Assembly: GCA_021155195.1 (NCBI GenBank)
Contig: JAJNPV010000046.1
Span: 194,673 to 258,672, forward strand
Reading direction: 5' to 3'
DNA length: 64,000 nt
Origin: Ohtaekwangia sp.
GTDB taxonomy: Bacteria; Bacteroidota; Bacteroidia; Cytophagales; Cyclobacteriaceae
Position numbers and translations under genes: made by a program. Under the pieces are notes generated by a model. The model was not told the origin of the DNA, did not search any database, and worked only from the letters and a program-made list of their open reading frames with translations. Below are positions 36,031-44,760 of the stretch, in pieces. Numbering within the stretch: the stretch's first letter is position 1; each line of letters begins with the position of its first letter.

Positions 36031-36323
36031 GGTGCCAACGTGCATTTGTACGGTGTGAACGTGTAATGAGTACGGTGCTCCGCGCAATGGTCCGATGCAG
36101 ACATGTGATGAGTACGGTGCACTAAGTAAACTGCCAGTGCGGAGGTGTGATCGTTTGGTGCAAGGTTGCGATTGGTACGGTGCTCTAAGTAACCTGCCGA
36201 TGCTCCCCTGCGATGGATCGATGCGAACCTGTGATGGGTACGGTGCTCCAAGTGATCAGCCGGTGCTGACTTGTGATTGTTTGGTGCAAGGTTGTGATGG
36301 TACGGTGTTGTTTGTAATGCTTT
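36031..36323. repeat. Degenerate 21-bp array in 63-bp triplets
   Basis: Fourteen back-to-back units of 20-22 bp, each beginning RRTGC (consensus GGTGC) and most containing TGTGATnG. After the first units they fall into three classes by length and ending: class I 22 bp ending GTAC, class II 20 bp ending GCC, class III 21 bp. The order I-II-III repeats three times, so the higher-order period is 63 bp. A second, shorter array with the same class order lies at 56642-56747. Since 63 is a multiple of three, the array is open in one frame on each strand, but neither reading looks like a real protein. Confidence 0.8.
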
Positions 36324-36404
36324 GGCTAGCATATTGGAGTAGGGCGCCCCCCTCCTACGCGGAACTTAAGACTCTCTTCTTTGCTGTGGAGCTGAGTACG
36401 ACAG

Positions 36405-36422
36405 AGACCGAGGCGGTGATTC
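36405..36422 (+). repeat. Short copy of a dispersed motif
   Basis: CAGAGACCGAGGCGGTG recurs at 40339-40355 within the 75-bp repeat next to the FtsX relic. The rest of the gap 36324-36515 shows no gene. Confidence 0.5.
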
Positions 36423-36515
36423 CAGGAAGAAAAGTAATTCGGGATTCATTGCCTAAGGTCACCTGACTAAAAATTTAAATAGTATTATTACTTTTAGTTA
36501 AAATATATCCAATCT

Positions 36516-37070
36516 GTGAGGATTTACCTCCTTTTACTTTTCATCCTTATTGGTTGTAGCAAAGAAACTACATACTTACCTGATCCCCATTCATATCCAA
36601 TCAAGGATAAATTCTTTTCCGGAACGGTTCACTTTCAAAAGTTAACAAGTACACAGGGGTTTAAAGTGCTCTTGAAAGATTCTACTGACCATACGGTCGA
36701 TCAAACCATATTCAGGCATGTCCCCTATCAGCTTGATACTGCCGATGTAGACCGTGATGGCAGGACAGAAATACTTATTGGTTTGACAAAGTCAACGAGG
36801 TTTGACCCCCAAGAAAAAAAGAGACTCTTCATCTTGCGCATCGACAATGGGCAATTACGGCCGCTTTGGCTTGGGTCAAAAGTATGTCAGGAATTGGTTA
36901 ATTTCAGAAGTCTTGATAACGGCATCGTTCAAACGATGGAAAGAACTTCAAAGGATACCTACGCCATAGGTGACTACTACTGGGAGAGCTTTGGTTTAAC
37001 ACTCAGAAACTATACACATAATGAAATCTCTTTTAATGAAGCGCTACAAATACTTAACCAGGCGAATTAG
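36516..37070 (+). CDS. Lipoprotein of unknown function
   Basis: A 184-aa lipoprotein: GTG start, signal MRIYLLLLFILIGC with lipobox Cys14, mature part beginning SKETTYLPDPHS. A segment DTADVDRDGRTEILIGL resembles an FG-GAP/VCBS-like Ca2+-binding loop. The rest has beta-rich character (ETFFSGTVHFQKL-like). It overlaps the next gene by 50 bases, so it is very probably cotranscribed with the DUF3160 protein, its only obvious partner. No activity can be assigned. Confidence 0.7.
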   Translation: MRIYLLLLFILIGCSKETTYLPDPHSYPIKDKFFSGTVHFQKLTSTQGFKVLLKDSTDHTVDQTIFRHVPYQLDTADVDRDGRTEILIGLTKSTRFDPQEKKRLFILRIDNGQLRPLWLGSKVCQELVNFRSLDNGIVQTMERTSKDTYAIGDYYWESFGLTLRNYTHNEISFNEALQILNQAN

Positions 37071-39441
37071 TTTTTTACTACTCTGTGTATTGTCAATATG
37101 TTTGACGGATTGTTCTTCAAAGAAGAGTGATGAAAAGCCAGGTCAAGAAGCTTCTTCCCTACCCTATGAAGTCTCTGAGGACAAATCTTCCTTGGCGACT
37201 TATTATCAACTCGACCACATCAAGGAATGGTATCCGCAAAGAATCGTTCCGCCTGTATTTGATTACTCTATTGATATTTCGAAGAAGTCAGTCGTAGAAC
37301 TCTGGTTGTTGCGTAACGAAATATTTGCCCGAAACGGACACCTGTTTGAAGATGCTGTGCTAAGAGGATATTTTAATCAGTTTACATGGTACCAGCCTAT
37401 TTTTGATGCGCCTGAATTCAAAGCTCAACTCAATAACCAGGAACAAGAGTTTGTCAATAAAGTAATCGCACGCGAGAACGAATTAAAGAGTGAACGATAC
37501 ATAAAGTCTGGAAACTATAGCATGATCAGCATGGATCATGTATATAATCAAATGCAGTTTAAAGAAATTCCATCCGAGCTAACTCAGTCACTTTCAAAAA
37601 ACAATTTTGCCATAGTTCCTGCTCAACATCATCAATTATTCCACGTGTATGACGAAAACCATTACCAGTATATTCCCAACTTTATTACTACCGATATTTA
37701 TCTGCAAGTATTACACAAGCATTTCAGTTCAATCCTGCAAAAAATTGAAGAAGACAAATTTATTCCACTCTTAACAGAACTCTTGAATAACACGCTTCAG
37801 CAGTCACTTGAGTTTGAAAAGAAAGCGAACGATGCACAATTAAAAAAGGCTGCTCAATGGACCACCACCTATTTGGCAATTGGCTACACCCTTATTTCGG
37901 GCAACCCAAAACTTGTTTCTGATGAGCAACAGCGTTTCTATACGGAAGAAACGGAAAGGATCATGAGTGCCAGCGGAACCGGATCTGAATTTCTGAAAAG
38001 CACCGTTCTGCAATATTCGCAGTTTAAACCAAGAGGTAACTATACAAAAACACCGGAGCTTGAAAATTATTTTCGCTGCGTTAAATGGCTAAATACAGCC
38101 CCGATCTATATTAAGGATGATGAGCGCTTTTTGTCCGCTGTTTTACTGGCTGCCTATATCAAAAACTCAGCGCAGCAACTTCAATCTTTTAAAACATTTA
38201 ATGAAGCCATGAAATTTATTGTGGGCGATGAAGATAACGTATCGATTGCTCATCTTATTAATTTGATTCAACCTGAGGAAGCTAAAGACCCTGCCCTCCT
38301 GAATGATCCTACTAAATTAAGATCCTTAAGAGAAAAACTTGCTGCACTTGATGTGGATAAAATAAAACCCCAAGGAGGTGATAAAGCCACGAATGAAGAA
38401 CTTTCCCAATCATCCATATTATTTACTGCCGGACGTTACACGTTTGATACAGAGATATTAAGTAAGCTCATTCATGTTTTGCAACCAAAGCCCCGCAGGC
38501 CATTCCCTAAAGGGCTGGATGTATTTGCCACCTTTGGAAACAAAGAGGCCGAGCGCATTCTCATCAATGAGTACAAAGAAGACAAGCAGTGGGATGGATA
38601 TACCAACTCATTAACAAAACTAAAAAGTCAGTTTGAAGGATATAGCGACTGGGATAGGAACATTTATACTAAAACATTTGAAGCAATCAATTCTCTTAAC
38701 AGTATAAATGACGAGTATCCGCTTTTCATGAAAACACCCTCCTGGGAGCGAAAAAATCTTAGTACCTCATTGGCAGCGTGGACGGAACTGAAACACGATA
38801 TGTTGCTTTATGCGGAACAACCTTATGCAGCCCAGGCGGGAGAAGGCGGTGGTCCCCCGCCCCCTCAACATATAAGTTATGTAGAACCCAATGTAGCCTT
38901 TTGGACAAAGGCGCTGGAACTTGTGGACTTTCAGGAAAAGAAATTGACGCAGTTTAATTTACTGGGCGAAAACATTCAAAGAATAAATGCAGAGCTTAAG
39001 GAAATTGGAACCCTGCTACTAACGGTAAGTGAAAAAGAATTAGCGAATGAAATTATTACAGCAAAGGAATTTGAAAGTTTAGACTGGCTTGGCGGGCAAA
39101 TTGAATACCTCACGTTTCGCATTTTTGATTCTGATCATTTACCTGAAAAGGAACGATTGGTTGCTCTTGTTGCTGATGTATATCAATACAATGGCGAGTA
39201 CCTGGAAGAAGCCGTGGGTATGGTGGATGAGATTTATGTAATAACTGAAATTAACGGGAAACCCTACCTCACCAAAGGAGCTGTGTTCAGTTACTATGAA
39301 TTTAACAATGGTCAACCTCTGTCCGATGAAGAATGGCAAAAGCAATTACTGGAAGGCAAGGACATTAAGCGCCCAACATGGTTAAATGGTATTACAGTTA
39401 AAACAAGTTCATTGGAGTCTAAGCCAGAGTATAGTTTTTAA
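37021..39441 (+). CDS. YARHG/DUF3160 lipoprotein
   Basis: An 806-aa lipoprotein; the signal ends in ICLTDC (lipobox), and the true start may be the second ATG at 37036. The YARHG domain lies at about 90-155 (LWLLRNEIFARNGHLFED... RGYFNQFTWYQP). The following DUF3160 domain spans the rest: PNFITTDIYLQVLHKHF, the histidine-rich and acidic helices, and the C-terminal PLSDEEWQKQLLEG. The segment GEGGGPPPPQHISYVEPN around 615 is a conserved DUF3160 loop. Function of the pair is unknown; both are predicted to face the periplasm or the cell surface. Confidence 0.88.
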   Translation: MKSLLMKRYKYLTRRISFLLLCVLSICLTDCSSKKSDEKPGQEASSLPYEVSEDKSSLATYYQLDHIKEWYPQRIVPPVFDYSIDISKKSVVELWLLRNEIFARNGHLFEDAVLRGYFNQFTWYQPIFDAPEFKAQLNNQEQEFVNKVIARENELKSERYIKSGNYSMISMDHVYNQMQFKEIPSELTQSLSKNNFAIVPAQHHQLFHVYDENHYQYIPNFITTDIYLQVLHKHFSSILQKIEEDKFIPLLTELLNNTLQQSLEFEKKANDAQLKKAAQWTTTYLAIGYTLISGNPKLVSDEQQRFYTEETERIMSASGTGSEFLKSTVLQYSQFKPRGNYTKTPELENYFRCVKWLNTAPIYIKDDERFLSAVLLAAYIKNSAQQLQSFKTFNEAMKFIVGDEDNVSIAHLINLIQPEEAKDPALLNDPTKLRSLREKLAALDVDKIKPQGGDKATNEELSQSSILFTAGRYTFDTEILSKLIHVLQPKPRRPFPKGLDVFATFGNKEAERILINEYKEDKQWDGYTNSLTKLKSQFEGYSDWDRNIYTKTFEAINSLNSINDEYPLFMKTPSWERKNLSTSLAAWTELKHDMLLYAEQPYAAQAGEGGGPPPPQHISYVEPNVAFWTKALELVDFQEKKLTQFNLLGENIQRINAELKEIGTLLLTVSEKELANEIITAKEFESLDWLGGQIEYLTFRIFDSDHLPEKERLVALVADVYQYNGEYLEEAVGMVDEIYVITEINGKPYLTKGAVFSYYEFNNGQPLSDEEWQKQLLEGKDIKRPTWLNGITVKTSSLESKPEYSF

Positions 39442-39492
39442 AATACTTCTAATATCAGAAACCACTAAACAAGTAAACCTCTGGTAAAAAGA

Positions 39493-39570
39493 CAACTCGT
39501 AAGATTGAAACAATAGTTGCTAGCGAGCAGATATAGGCTGGCAGGAACAGAGTGACTCTGCGGGGAATTA
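39493..39570. repeat. Repeat left of the FtsX relic
   Basis: The wording GTAAGATTGAAACAAT... GAGCAGATA... GCTGGCAGGAACAGAG recurs at 40298-40375 (GTAAGATTGAAATAAT... AAGCAGATA... GCCGACAGAGACCGAGG). The two related blocks flank the FtsX fragment in direct orientation. Confidence 0.5.
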
Positions 39571-39574
39571 CTCG

Positions 39575-39666
39575 TCTATATTATTTACCAACATGTCGTC
39601 CCTAACGGGACTCAAGTATAAAGACACCTTCCAGTCCCGTTAGGGATGAAATATTGGTAATAGACA
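39575..39666. repeat. Long palindrome with 30-bp arms
   Basis: The left arm (TATTATTTACCAACATGTCG then TCCCTAACGGGACT) and right arm (AGTCCCGTTAGGGATGAAAT then ATTGGTAATA) are near-perfect inverted repeats about 20 bp apart. A third half-copy, AATCCCTTTAGGGATGAAGT, follows at 39682-39704. No gene is encoded in 39442-39800. Confidence 0.75.
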
Positions 39667-39800
39667 ACAGTATCCTTATAAAAATCCCTTTAGGGATGAA
39701 GTATTAATTCCTGCTAACAGAATGTATTGTTCTCTTACGCGTTCGTACCTAAAGTTTACGACTATAGTGAAGAACACCAACAAGGGCATGGGGGACCGTT

Positions 39801-40253
39801 TCAGATTTTCCGATGCGGCACCGTTTTTTAGATGGCCAGTTTGAGCGGATGTACCGTACCGAAATAATGACAGCCACCCTTACCAATTGGTTTACTGCCT
39901 TAGCACTTACTATTTCTTCCATTGGTTTGTTCGGGCTTGCTATGTTTAACACACAAAGACGAACACGGGAAATCAGCATCCGAAAAATATTTGGAGCCAC
40001 GTTGGGTCGGCTTGTATTAATGCTGTGTCGTGATTTTATAAAACTGGTGATGTATGCCGTCCTCATAGGCTTGCCCATCGCTTTCTATTTGATGCAAGAC
40101 TACCTCACCCGGTTTCCTTACCGAACGGAGTTGAGCCTTTGGATGTTCTTAATTCCTTCAGTCGCCATGCTTATGCTTTCTATCAGTGTAATTTCTGTGC
40201 AGTCCATTAAGACGGCATTGACCAACCCCATTGATGTGATGCGGGATGAATAG
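39801..40253 (+). pseudogene. 3' relic of an FtsX/MacB-like permease
   Basis: The C-terminal 146 codons of an ABC-transporter permease. Seen: RFLDGQFERMYRTE, the helix LTISSIGLFGLAMFN, the cytosolic RRTREISIRKIFGAT coupling segment, two further membrane helices and the ending TNPIDVMRDE. A whole gene would be about 800 codons, but the frame is closed by a TGA at 39768-39770, and nothing upstream matches. It resembles the permease whose C-terminus enters the window at 63823, and is flanked by direct repeats. It is probably non-functional. Confidence 0.85.
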
Positions 40254-40297
40254 CGCTAAAAGTTAATAGCACCCTATTCAAACTTCCAAAACTTCCG

Positions 40298-40375
40298 GTA
40301 AGATTGAAATAATATTGGCAAGTAAGCAGATAAGCCGACAGAGACCGAGGCGGTGGCTTTGTTGGGGATTTAGCA
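40298..40375. repeat. Repeat right of the FtsX relic
   Basis: Partner of 39493-39570 in direct orientation; contains CAGAGACCGAGGCGGTG, also found at 36405-36422. Confidence 0.5.
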
Positions 40376-40387
40376 GTAGTAGAAAAA

Positions 40388-42298
40388 TTATGAAATCAAA
40401 TCACCATTATGATTTCCCTCCACAGGAGCAATAGCCTCTTTAGGAATTAGAGCATTTCCATTCCTATACTCTTCGACTAAATGAAAATGTTCCAATAATG
40501 GGTTTTCCCAATATTGACTAGACGCATGCTCAAGCAGAATCATTTGAAATGAATTCTTCTGTTCTTTGATAATATTGTCAATAAATTTATTTAGAAGCGC
40601 AAATGCATCCTTAATGGTCTCCCGATCATCATCATCCGAAACTTCACCTGTTGCTGAATTCAAAGTTGATTTTTCCAAATACGGCTGACTTGGTTGATCC
40701 AACAATAAAAACTGAGGTACATAAGGCTGTTTCTGTGCAATAAAATGTTCATGAAGTCCGAAGAAAAGACACAGATGCAAAAACATATAATTGGATTTGC
40801 TTCCAATATTCGATGCCGATAGTATTTCTTTCGGATCCCTCAGCTTTAATATTTTTGTCGCTTCATCAAAATATACTTTGTATGATTGGTAAACGCCCAT
40901 AGAGTGAGTCGAATCAAAATATTTCTGAATCACAAGTTCCAAAACGCCAAGAATATTCCGCCTTTTCTCATTGGTATCCTTTAATATTACTTGTAACTCC
41001 TCAATTTGAGCCTCTAGTAAATCTCTCCTTGGCAACTCCTCTAAAATATTCCATTTATCATGATAGAAAGCTAATTGAGACTTCAACTCCCCAATAAAAA
41101 TGAATTTGCCTACTTCGTCAGTAAAGTCTCTTGTATTCGTTGGGAGTCCATTAAGCGATTTCTCAATGTTGGCCAACTCTCTTTTAAGTTCTGCAATTTC
41201 GGTCCGTACATTCGTTGATATTGTTTTTTTATTGGTTATCTCTTTTCTAATTTTTATCAATGATTCCTCGATAGAACTAAGAAAACTTTTTACCTCCAAA
41301 GTGGGGATTAGTTCGCTAAAATTCGCTTTTAAATATTCGATAGGCAGAAGGCTATCATAGTCGCGCTTAAGATTTTCCCGATAAGTATTATATTCAATAT
41401 CAAAATGTTCAAGATTTCTTACTTTCCTCCAGATTGTTCGTTTGCGCTTATTCAAATCCTCTACCTGCTTTAGATTATTTGAATAAGTAGCAGGTCGGAA
41501 TTGAGTGATAAGCGATGAAAGTCTTTTATAAGCTTCCTCAGGAAGCATCAAGCTCCTTTCTATCAGATCATACTCTTGAGCTTTGATTAATAACTCAATG
41601 ATTTTCTCATTGAAAAGTCTTTCCTCTTTTTGAACTAATTTCTCTTTCTTTTCTATTTTATCAATTTCCGCTTCGAGGGCTACAATCTTTTCTTTTACCA
41701 GAATGTTACTTGCGTCATCAACTCCCAGAGCCAAAAAGAAAATTCTGTTTAATGCCTCTCTGTATTTCTCGCTATCGTACAATTCATAATCAAAAAAAAC
41801 ATTAGTATGCGCAATTGTATCTTCAGAAAGGGTATTAAAAAGTAAAAAATACCTAAATGAAATTTTAGACCCGGCAGCGATTTTTTTTCCTCCATATGGA
41901 ACTACTAAATTTTCGTCAATGGAAAACTCAGCTTCAATAATGCTTTTTAGCTTATCAATCCCAATGTTGGCAGTAGGTGACTCAGGTATCTCGCCATTGC
42001 TCGAAAAGTATACATCCTTAGAGACTGTGTTCCCCACTGGGGCTCTTCTTACTATTACAAAGTGTTTATCATTGATAGAAAAAGTGAGCCCATACCAGGA
42101 AACGCTATCGTTGATTATTTTTTGGACAACTCGCACCCTGCTTGACAAAAGGCAATAGTCTATAATGGACAAAGTGCTGGACTTTCCCGTACTTTTTTCG
42201 CCAGTGATTACATTTATCTTGTTGGGTAAGAATGTCAATATTCTCGGTTTATGTCCATTATTAAACCAAAGTCTAATCTCGGTGATGTAAAACTTCAT
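40388..42298 (-). CDS. ABC-3C system ATPase, DUF3732
   Basis: A 636-aa SMC/RecF-like ATPase of the DUF3732 family. Walker A GEKSTGKSST is at 33-42; two long coiled-coil stretches rich in Glu/Lys lie at about 210-240 and 330-445; and the C-terminal half has the ABC signature region, Walker B FLLLDQPSQPYL and a final LLEHASSQYW histidine switch. DUF3732 proteins are the ATPase of ABC-three-component (ABC-3C) conflict systems, in which sensing of invader DNA or protein is thought to trigger a nuclease effector. Here the middle component and effector genes lie directly upstream in the same orientation, overlapping by four bases. Confidence 0.85.
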   Translation of the reverse strand: MKFYITEIRLWFNNGHKPRILTFLPNKINVITGEKSTGKSSTLSIIDYCLLSSRVRVVQKIINDSVSWYGLTFSINDKHFVIVRRAPVGNTVSKDVYFSSNGEIPESPTANIGIDKLKSIIEAEFSIDENLVVPYGGKKIAAGSKISFRYFLLFNTLSEDTIAHTNVFFDYELYDSEKYREALNRIFFLALGVDDASNILVKEKIVALEAEIDKIEKKEKLVQKEERLFNEKIIELLIKAQEYDLIERSLMLPEEAYKRLSSLITQFRPATYSNNLKQVEDLNKRKRTIWRKVRNLEHFDIEYNTYRENLKRDYDSLLPIEYLKANFSELIPTLEVKSFLSSIEESLIKIRKEITNKKTISTNVRTEIAELKRELANIEKSLNGLPTNTRDFTDEVGKFIFIGELKSQLAFYHDKWNILEELPRRDLLEAQIEELQVILKDTNEKRRNILGVLELVIQKYFDSTHSMGVYQSYKVYFDEATKILKLRDPKEILSASNIGSKSNYMFLHLCLFFGLHEHFIAQKQPYVPQFLLLDQPSQPYLEKSTLNSATGEVSDDDDRETIKDAFALLNKFIDNIIKEQKNSFQMILLEHASSQYWENPLLEHFHLVEEYRNGNALIPKEAIAPVEGNHNGDLIS

Positions 42299-42835
42299 AG
42301 CGCTATTCTTAACTTTAAATAAAACGAATTCACTTTTTCCACTTTCATTAAATCACTTAGAAATTCATTTGCCTTAAAAATATCTTGAATCCGACTGCCA
42401 AGATTTTTACCGGTTAAAGATTTTAGTTCAGGACCGGCATTGTTAAATGAAATATTGTGCCTGTCAATATTTATTAAGCCGATTTCTCGAAGAATTGTAA
42501 TTGAGTTTATTGTTAGCGGTAGGTAGTCTTCAAATCGTGAATTAAAATTGATGATACAGTCAACGTTCTTAATGATAAATTCTTCCAAGCTTCGCTTATG
42601 TGATCTGTTTTTTTAACTGTCTTACGGTTGGCTCGTGAAGCACAAAGGGAAGAACTAAAAGTAGCTTAGGTATTTCAATTGATCGATGAACGCTCATGAA
42701 ATGTGCAATGGCAACTGCACTCAGTGCCTCATTGTTGTGTATGTAGGAAAAGTTTTTCAAATCATTTATACCGTTTTTCCCATTCAAAATGCCACCCAAT
42801 ACTCTTCTCTTCAGTAAGCAAATAGAATTGGCCAT
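42295..42835 (-). pseudogene. ABC-3C middle component, split by A7 run
   Basis: The expected small middle component is present in two overlapping reading frames. Upstream part (ending at TAA 42596): NFSYIHNNEALSAVAIAHFM and IPKLLLVLPFVLHEPTVRQL, a pattern of ABC-3C middle components. Downstream part (to 42295): EEFIIKNVDCIINFNSRFEDYLPL and NEFLSDLMKVEKVNSFYL. The frames join if one A is removed from the A7 run (seven T on the plus strand at 42608-42614), giving RQLKN then RSHKRSLEEF, about 155 aa in all. Real translation probably begins near TTG 42760, just after the nuclease stop. The gene may be broken, phase-variable, or rescued by transcriptional slippage. Confidence 0.75.
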
Positions 42836-43985
42836 TACTCAATTCCGTGTCCAGTTGCGTATCATCTATAGTGAGAATTTGCTTACGCATTTCGTCTAAA
42901 CATTCAAGTGCCTTTCTTTTAATCTCCTCCTCCATATCTGCTATACTCGTCCCATTGCTAAATTTTTCAACAACTTCCCTATATGAGCTTCTAAATGAAT
43001 TGGTCCAAATCAATATAGTGTTTTTATTGAATCTGCTTTTTGTCGAAGGTAATAGACCATCTGCCGCTTCCCATTCTTTTAAATTATTGTATAACTTTAA
43101 CAGATGAGTTGTCAGCTCAATCATTCTTTCTTTCTCACTTGGCAGTAAATCTCCAATGTCAATTAGTTGTTTCACAAATATTTGTTTGCTTGGGTCCTCA
43201 GGAATGGTAATGTGAACTTCGCGTATTGGTAACTTTGTGCTTAAACCAGCCTTAAAGCAATTTTTAAACTTTTTATTAAATTCATCAAAACTTATCGTAA
43301 TGGATTCTCCTTTTTTTACTTTTAAATAGTTATGATCTCGCAGTGCAGAATGTAGGGAGTCATATACATCATTTATTTTCTCAGATATATGAATCTTCTC
43401 AAGCAATCTTGTTTTTATTCTGTCAATCAGATTGTCTTCTCTTAAGTCAAACTGGAGATTTCCAATAAATATTTGAAGGATCGTCTTCGGCACCTTTAAG
43501 AATGCCTTCATATAGCCCTTAATTGCTAAATCTGAAGTTTTATCTAAAAGCGACTTAACGTAGATCATGAAGTCCTCTATGGAATTATCACCTACCTGGG
43601 TCTTTACTACCTTAGCTATGAAAGGATTGCTGGCGTTGCTCTTGTTTGTAATAAGCTGGAACCTGCTTTTTTGAACAAAGGCTTTCTTATCACTCTCCGA
43701 ATTTATTGCGTTCGCCCAAATGGAAAGGGTCTTCCAGAGGTCTACATCACGTTCGGTTAAATTAATTATTTCGCCATCAGCCCTAGATTGAACTGAATGC
43801 TTAGTTTGAATAAAGAGTGTTCGTCCGTCTGCAAATTCAACGTGTACATCGTCCTTCACTTCAAGGCCAATCGATTCTTCATGGCGCAATTCCAAAATGA
43901 GATAAAAGAAATAATAAAACTGATAATCAAAACCAATCGAAGTATCGGCAGCGGTAGTGTCAGTTTTGGTAATGGTTTTTGCCAT
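42762..43985 (-). CDS. ABC-3C effector, DUF4297-like nuclease
   Basis: A 407-aa protein. The N-terminal 70 residues carry a restriction-endonuclease-like core with G19-F-D-Y-Q, E42-x-K-D45-D46 and Q60-T-K62-H63, the E/D..QxK arrangement of DUF4297 (Cap4-type dsDNA nucleases). The middle is helical; the last 100 residues form the ABC-3C C-terminal domain, ending LLTEEKSIGWHFEWEKRYK, where the late GWH-x3-W pattern is typical. In these systems the effector binds the middle component and ATPase and is predicted to cut DNA when the invader is sensed. First gene of the three-gene unit. Confidence 0.8.
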   Translation of the reverse strand: MAKTITKTDTTAADTSIGFDYQFYYFFYLILELRHEESIGLEVKDDVHVEFADGRTLFIQTKHSVQSRADGEIINLTERDVDLWKTLSIWANAINSESDKKAFVQKSRFQLITNKSNASNPFIAKVVKTQVGDNSIEDFMIYVKSLLDKTSDLAIKGYMKAFLKVPKTILQIFIGNLQFDLREDNLIDRIKTRLLEKIHISEKINDVYDSLHSALRDHNYLKVKKGESITISFDEFNKKFKNCFKAGLSTKLPIREVHITIPEDPSKQIFVKQLIDIGDLLPSEKERMIELTTHLLKLYNNLKEWEAADGLLPSTKSRFNKNTILIWTNSFRSSYREVVEKFSNGTSIADMEEEIKRKALECLDEMRKQILTIDDTQLDTELSNGQFYLLTEEKSIGWHFEWEKRYK

Positions 43986-44104
43986 TATTAAATTTGAGAA
44001 ATTAAAGACTAGTCAAACTTGCTTTAAAGCAATAGAGTTGAGTTAGAAATTGAATTTCTTCATAAGGTAAAGATTTCTATTATTTATCCAAATAGTTTCT
44101 CCCC

Positions 44105-44134
44105 CTCAGCGTCACCCGCCTCGGGCACGCTGAG
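44105..44134. repeat. REP hairpin, RAYT-1 side A
   Basis: CTCAGCGTCACCCG / CGGGCACGCTGAG with a CCT loop and one bulged base. Its core (GRCGGGTGACG on the minus strand) is shared with the hairpin at 44761-44792, in opposite orientation on the other side of the RAYT gene. Confidence 0.75.
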
Positions 44135-44203
44135 CCTTACTAAACACTAATATCTTTATAGTGAAAAACAGAAAAGTGCCCTTGCTCTCCGAGCTCATAA
44201 AAG

Positions 44204-44704
44204 CTAGCGCTTGAATGTTGATATTTCGTAAAATCCTCGGCCAACATCCACTTCCCACGCGGGGTTATGATGAATGTACGTTAATTTTTGTTCAATTATT
44301 TTTTCATTATAGCACTTCCGCGCATCAAAAGAAAGCCGAAACACTTGATGGCGTTTACCCTTTTTTATTTCTTCGGGTGCTACGCCTTCATGAAGTACTC
44401 CTAGAAGATCATCTTTACCTTGTCGCTTAAGGTGGTTAACAATATCATAAGCCATAAACCGCTTGCCTTCACCAACCAAGTTACTTAACGGCTTTTCGAC
44501 CTTTGTGGGATACAACAACACATGCAGATGGTTGGGCATAATCACGTACCCTAAAACGTAACACGCGTCATTCTTTAAGTGGTTGAACCATCGATAAACT
44601 GAAGCGTAACAGTCGGCCTCCTGAAAGAGGTTAAGCCATTTAAAACATGTTATTGTGCAGAAGTATACTTCACCTGGGTCCCGATTTCCATCATGTAGCG
44701 ACAT
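44204..44704 (-). CDS. REP-associated tyrosine transposase (RAYT-1)
   Basis: A 166-aa Y1-transposase-family HUH endonuclease. His59-x-His61 in VIMPNHLHVLL are the metal ligands and the catalytic tyrosine is in KLTYIHHNP (Tyr143). N-terminal YFCTITCFKWLNLF and C-terminal GKRFMAYDIV are family phrases. RAYTs cut and move REP palindromes in the bacterial genome rather than themselves. Hairpins of matching core flank this gene at 44105 and 44761, so this looks like an intact RAYT-REP module. It is followed downstream by the ABC-3C system. Confidence 0.92.
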   Translation of the reverse strand: MSLHDGNRDPGEVYFCTITCFKWLNLFQEADCYASVYRWFNHLKNDACYVLGYVIMPNHLHVLLYPTKVEKPLSNLVGEGKRFMAYDIVNHLKRQGKDDLLGVLHEGVAPEEIKKGKRHQVFRLSFDARKCYNEKIIEQKLTYIHHNPAWEVDVGRGFYEISTFKR

Positions 44705-44760
44705 GCGATATTAAAAGTAGCGTCCCGGGCTGGAAGAAGCAAAAAGTCTTGAATCATCAA

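Noticed and set aside
36031..36323. CRISPR array
   Set aside because: Units are contiguous and degenerate with no unique spacers, and no cas genes are present.
35955..36332. His-rich ORF on the minus strand over the same array (and the matching 56617-56928 ORF)
   Set aside because: Low-complexity His/Asn/Ala peptide that simply mirrors the DNA repeat; no start context and no conserved domain.
36095..36466. Cys-rich repeat protein read on the plus strand of the 21-bp array (repeats of TCDGYGA type)
   Set aside because: The opposite strand is also open, the related array at 56642 has in-frame TGA codons, and there is no signal peptide or upstream gene context. The open frame follows from the 63-bp period.
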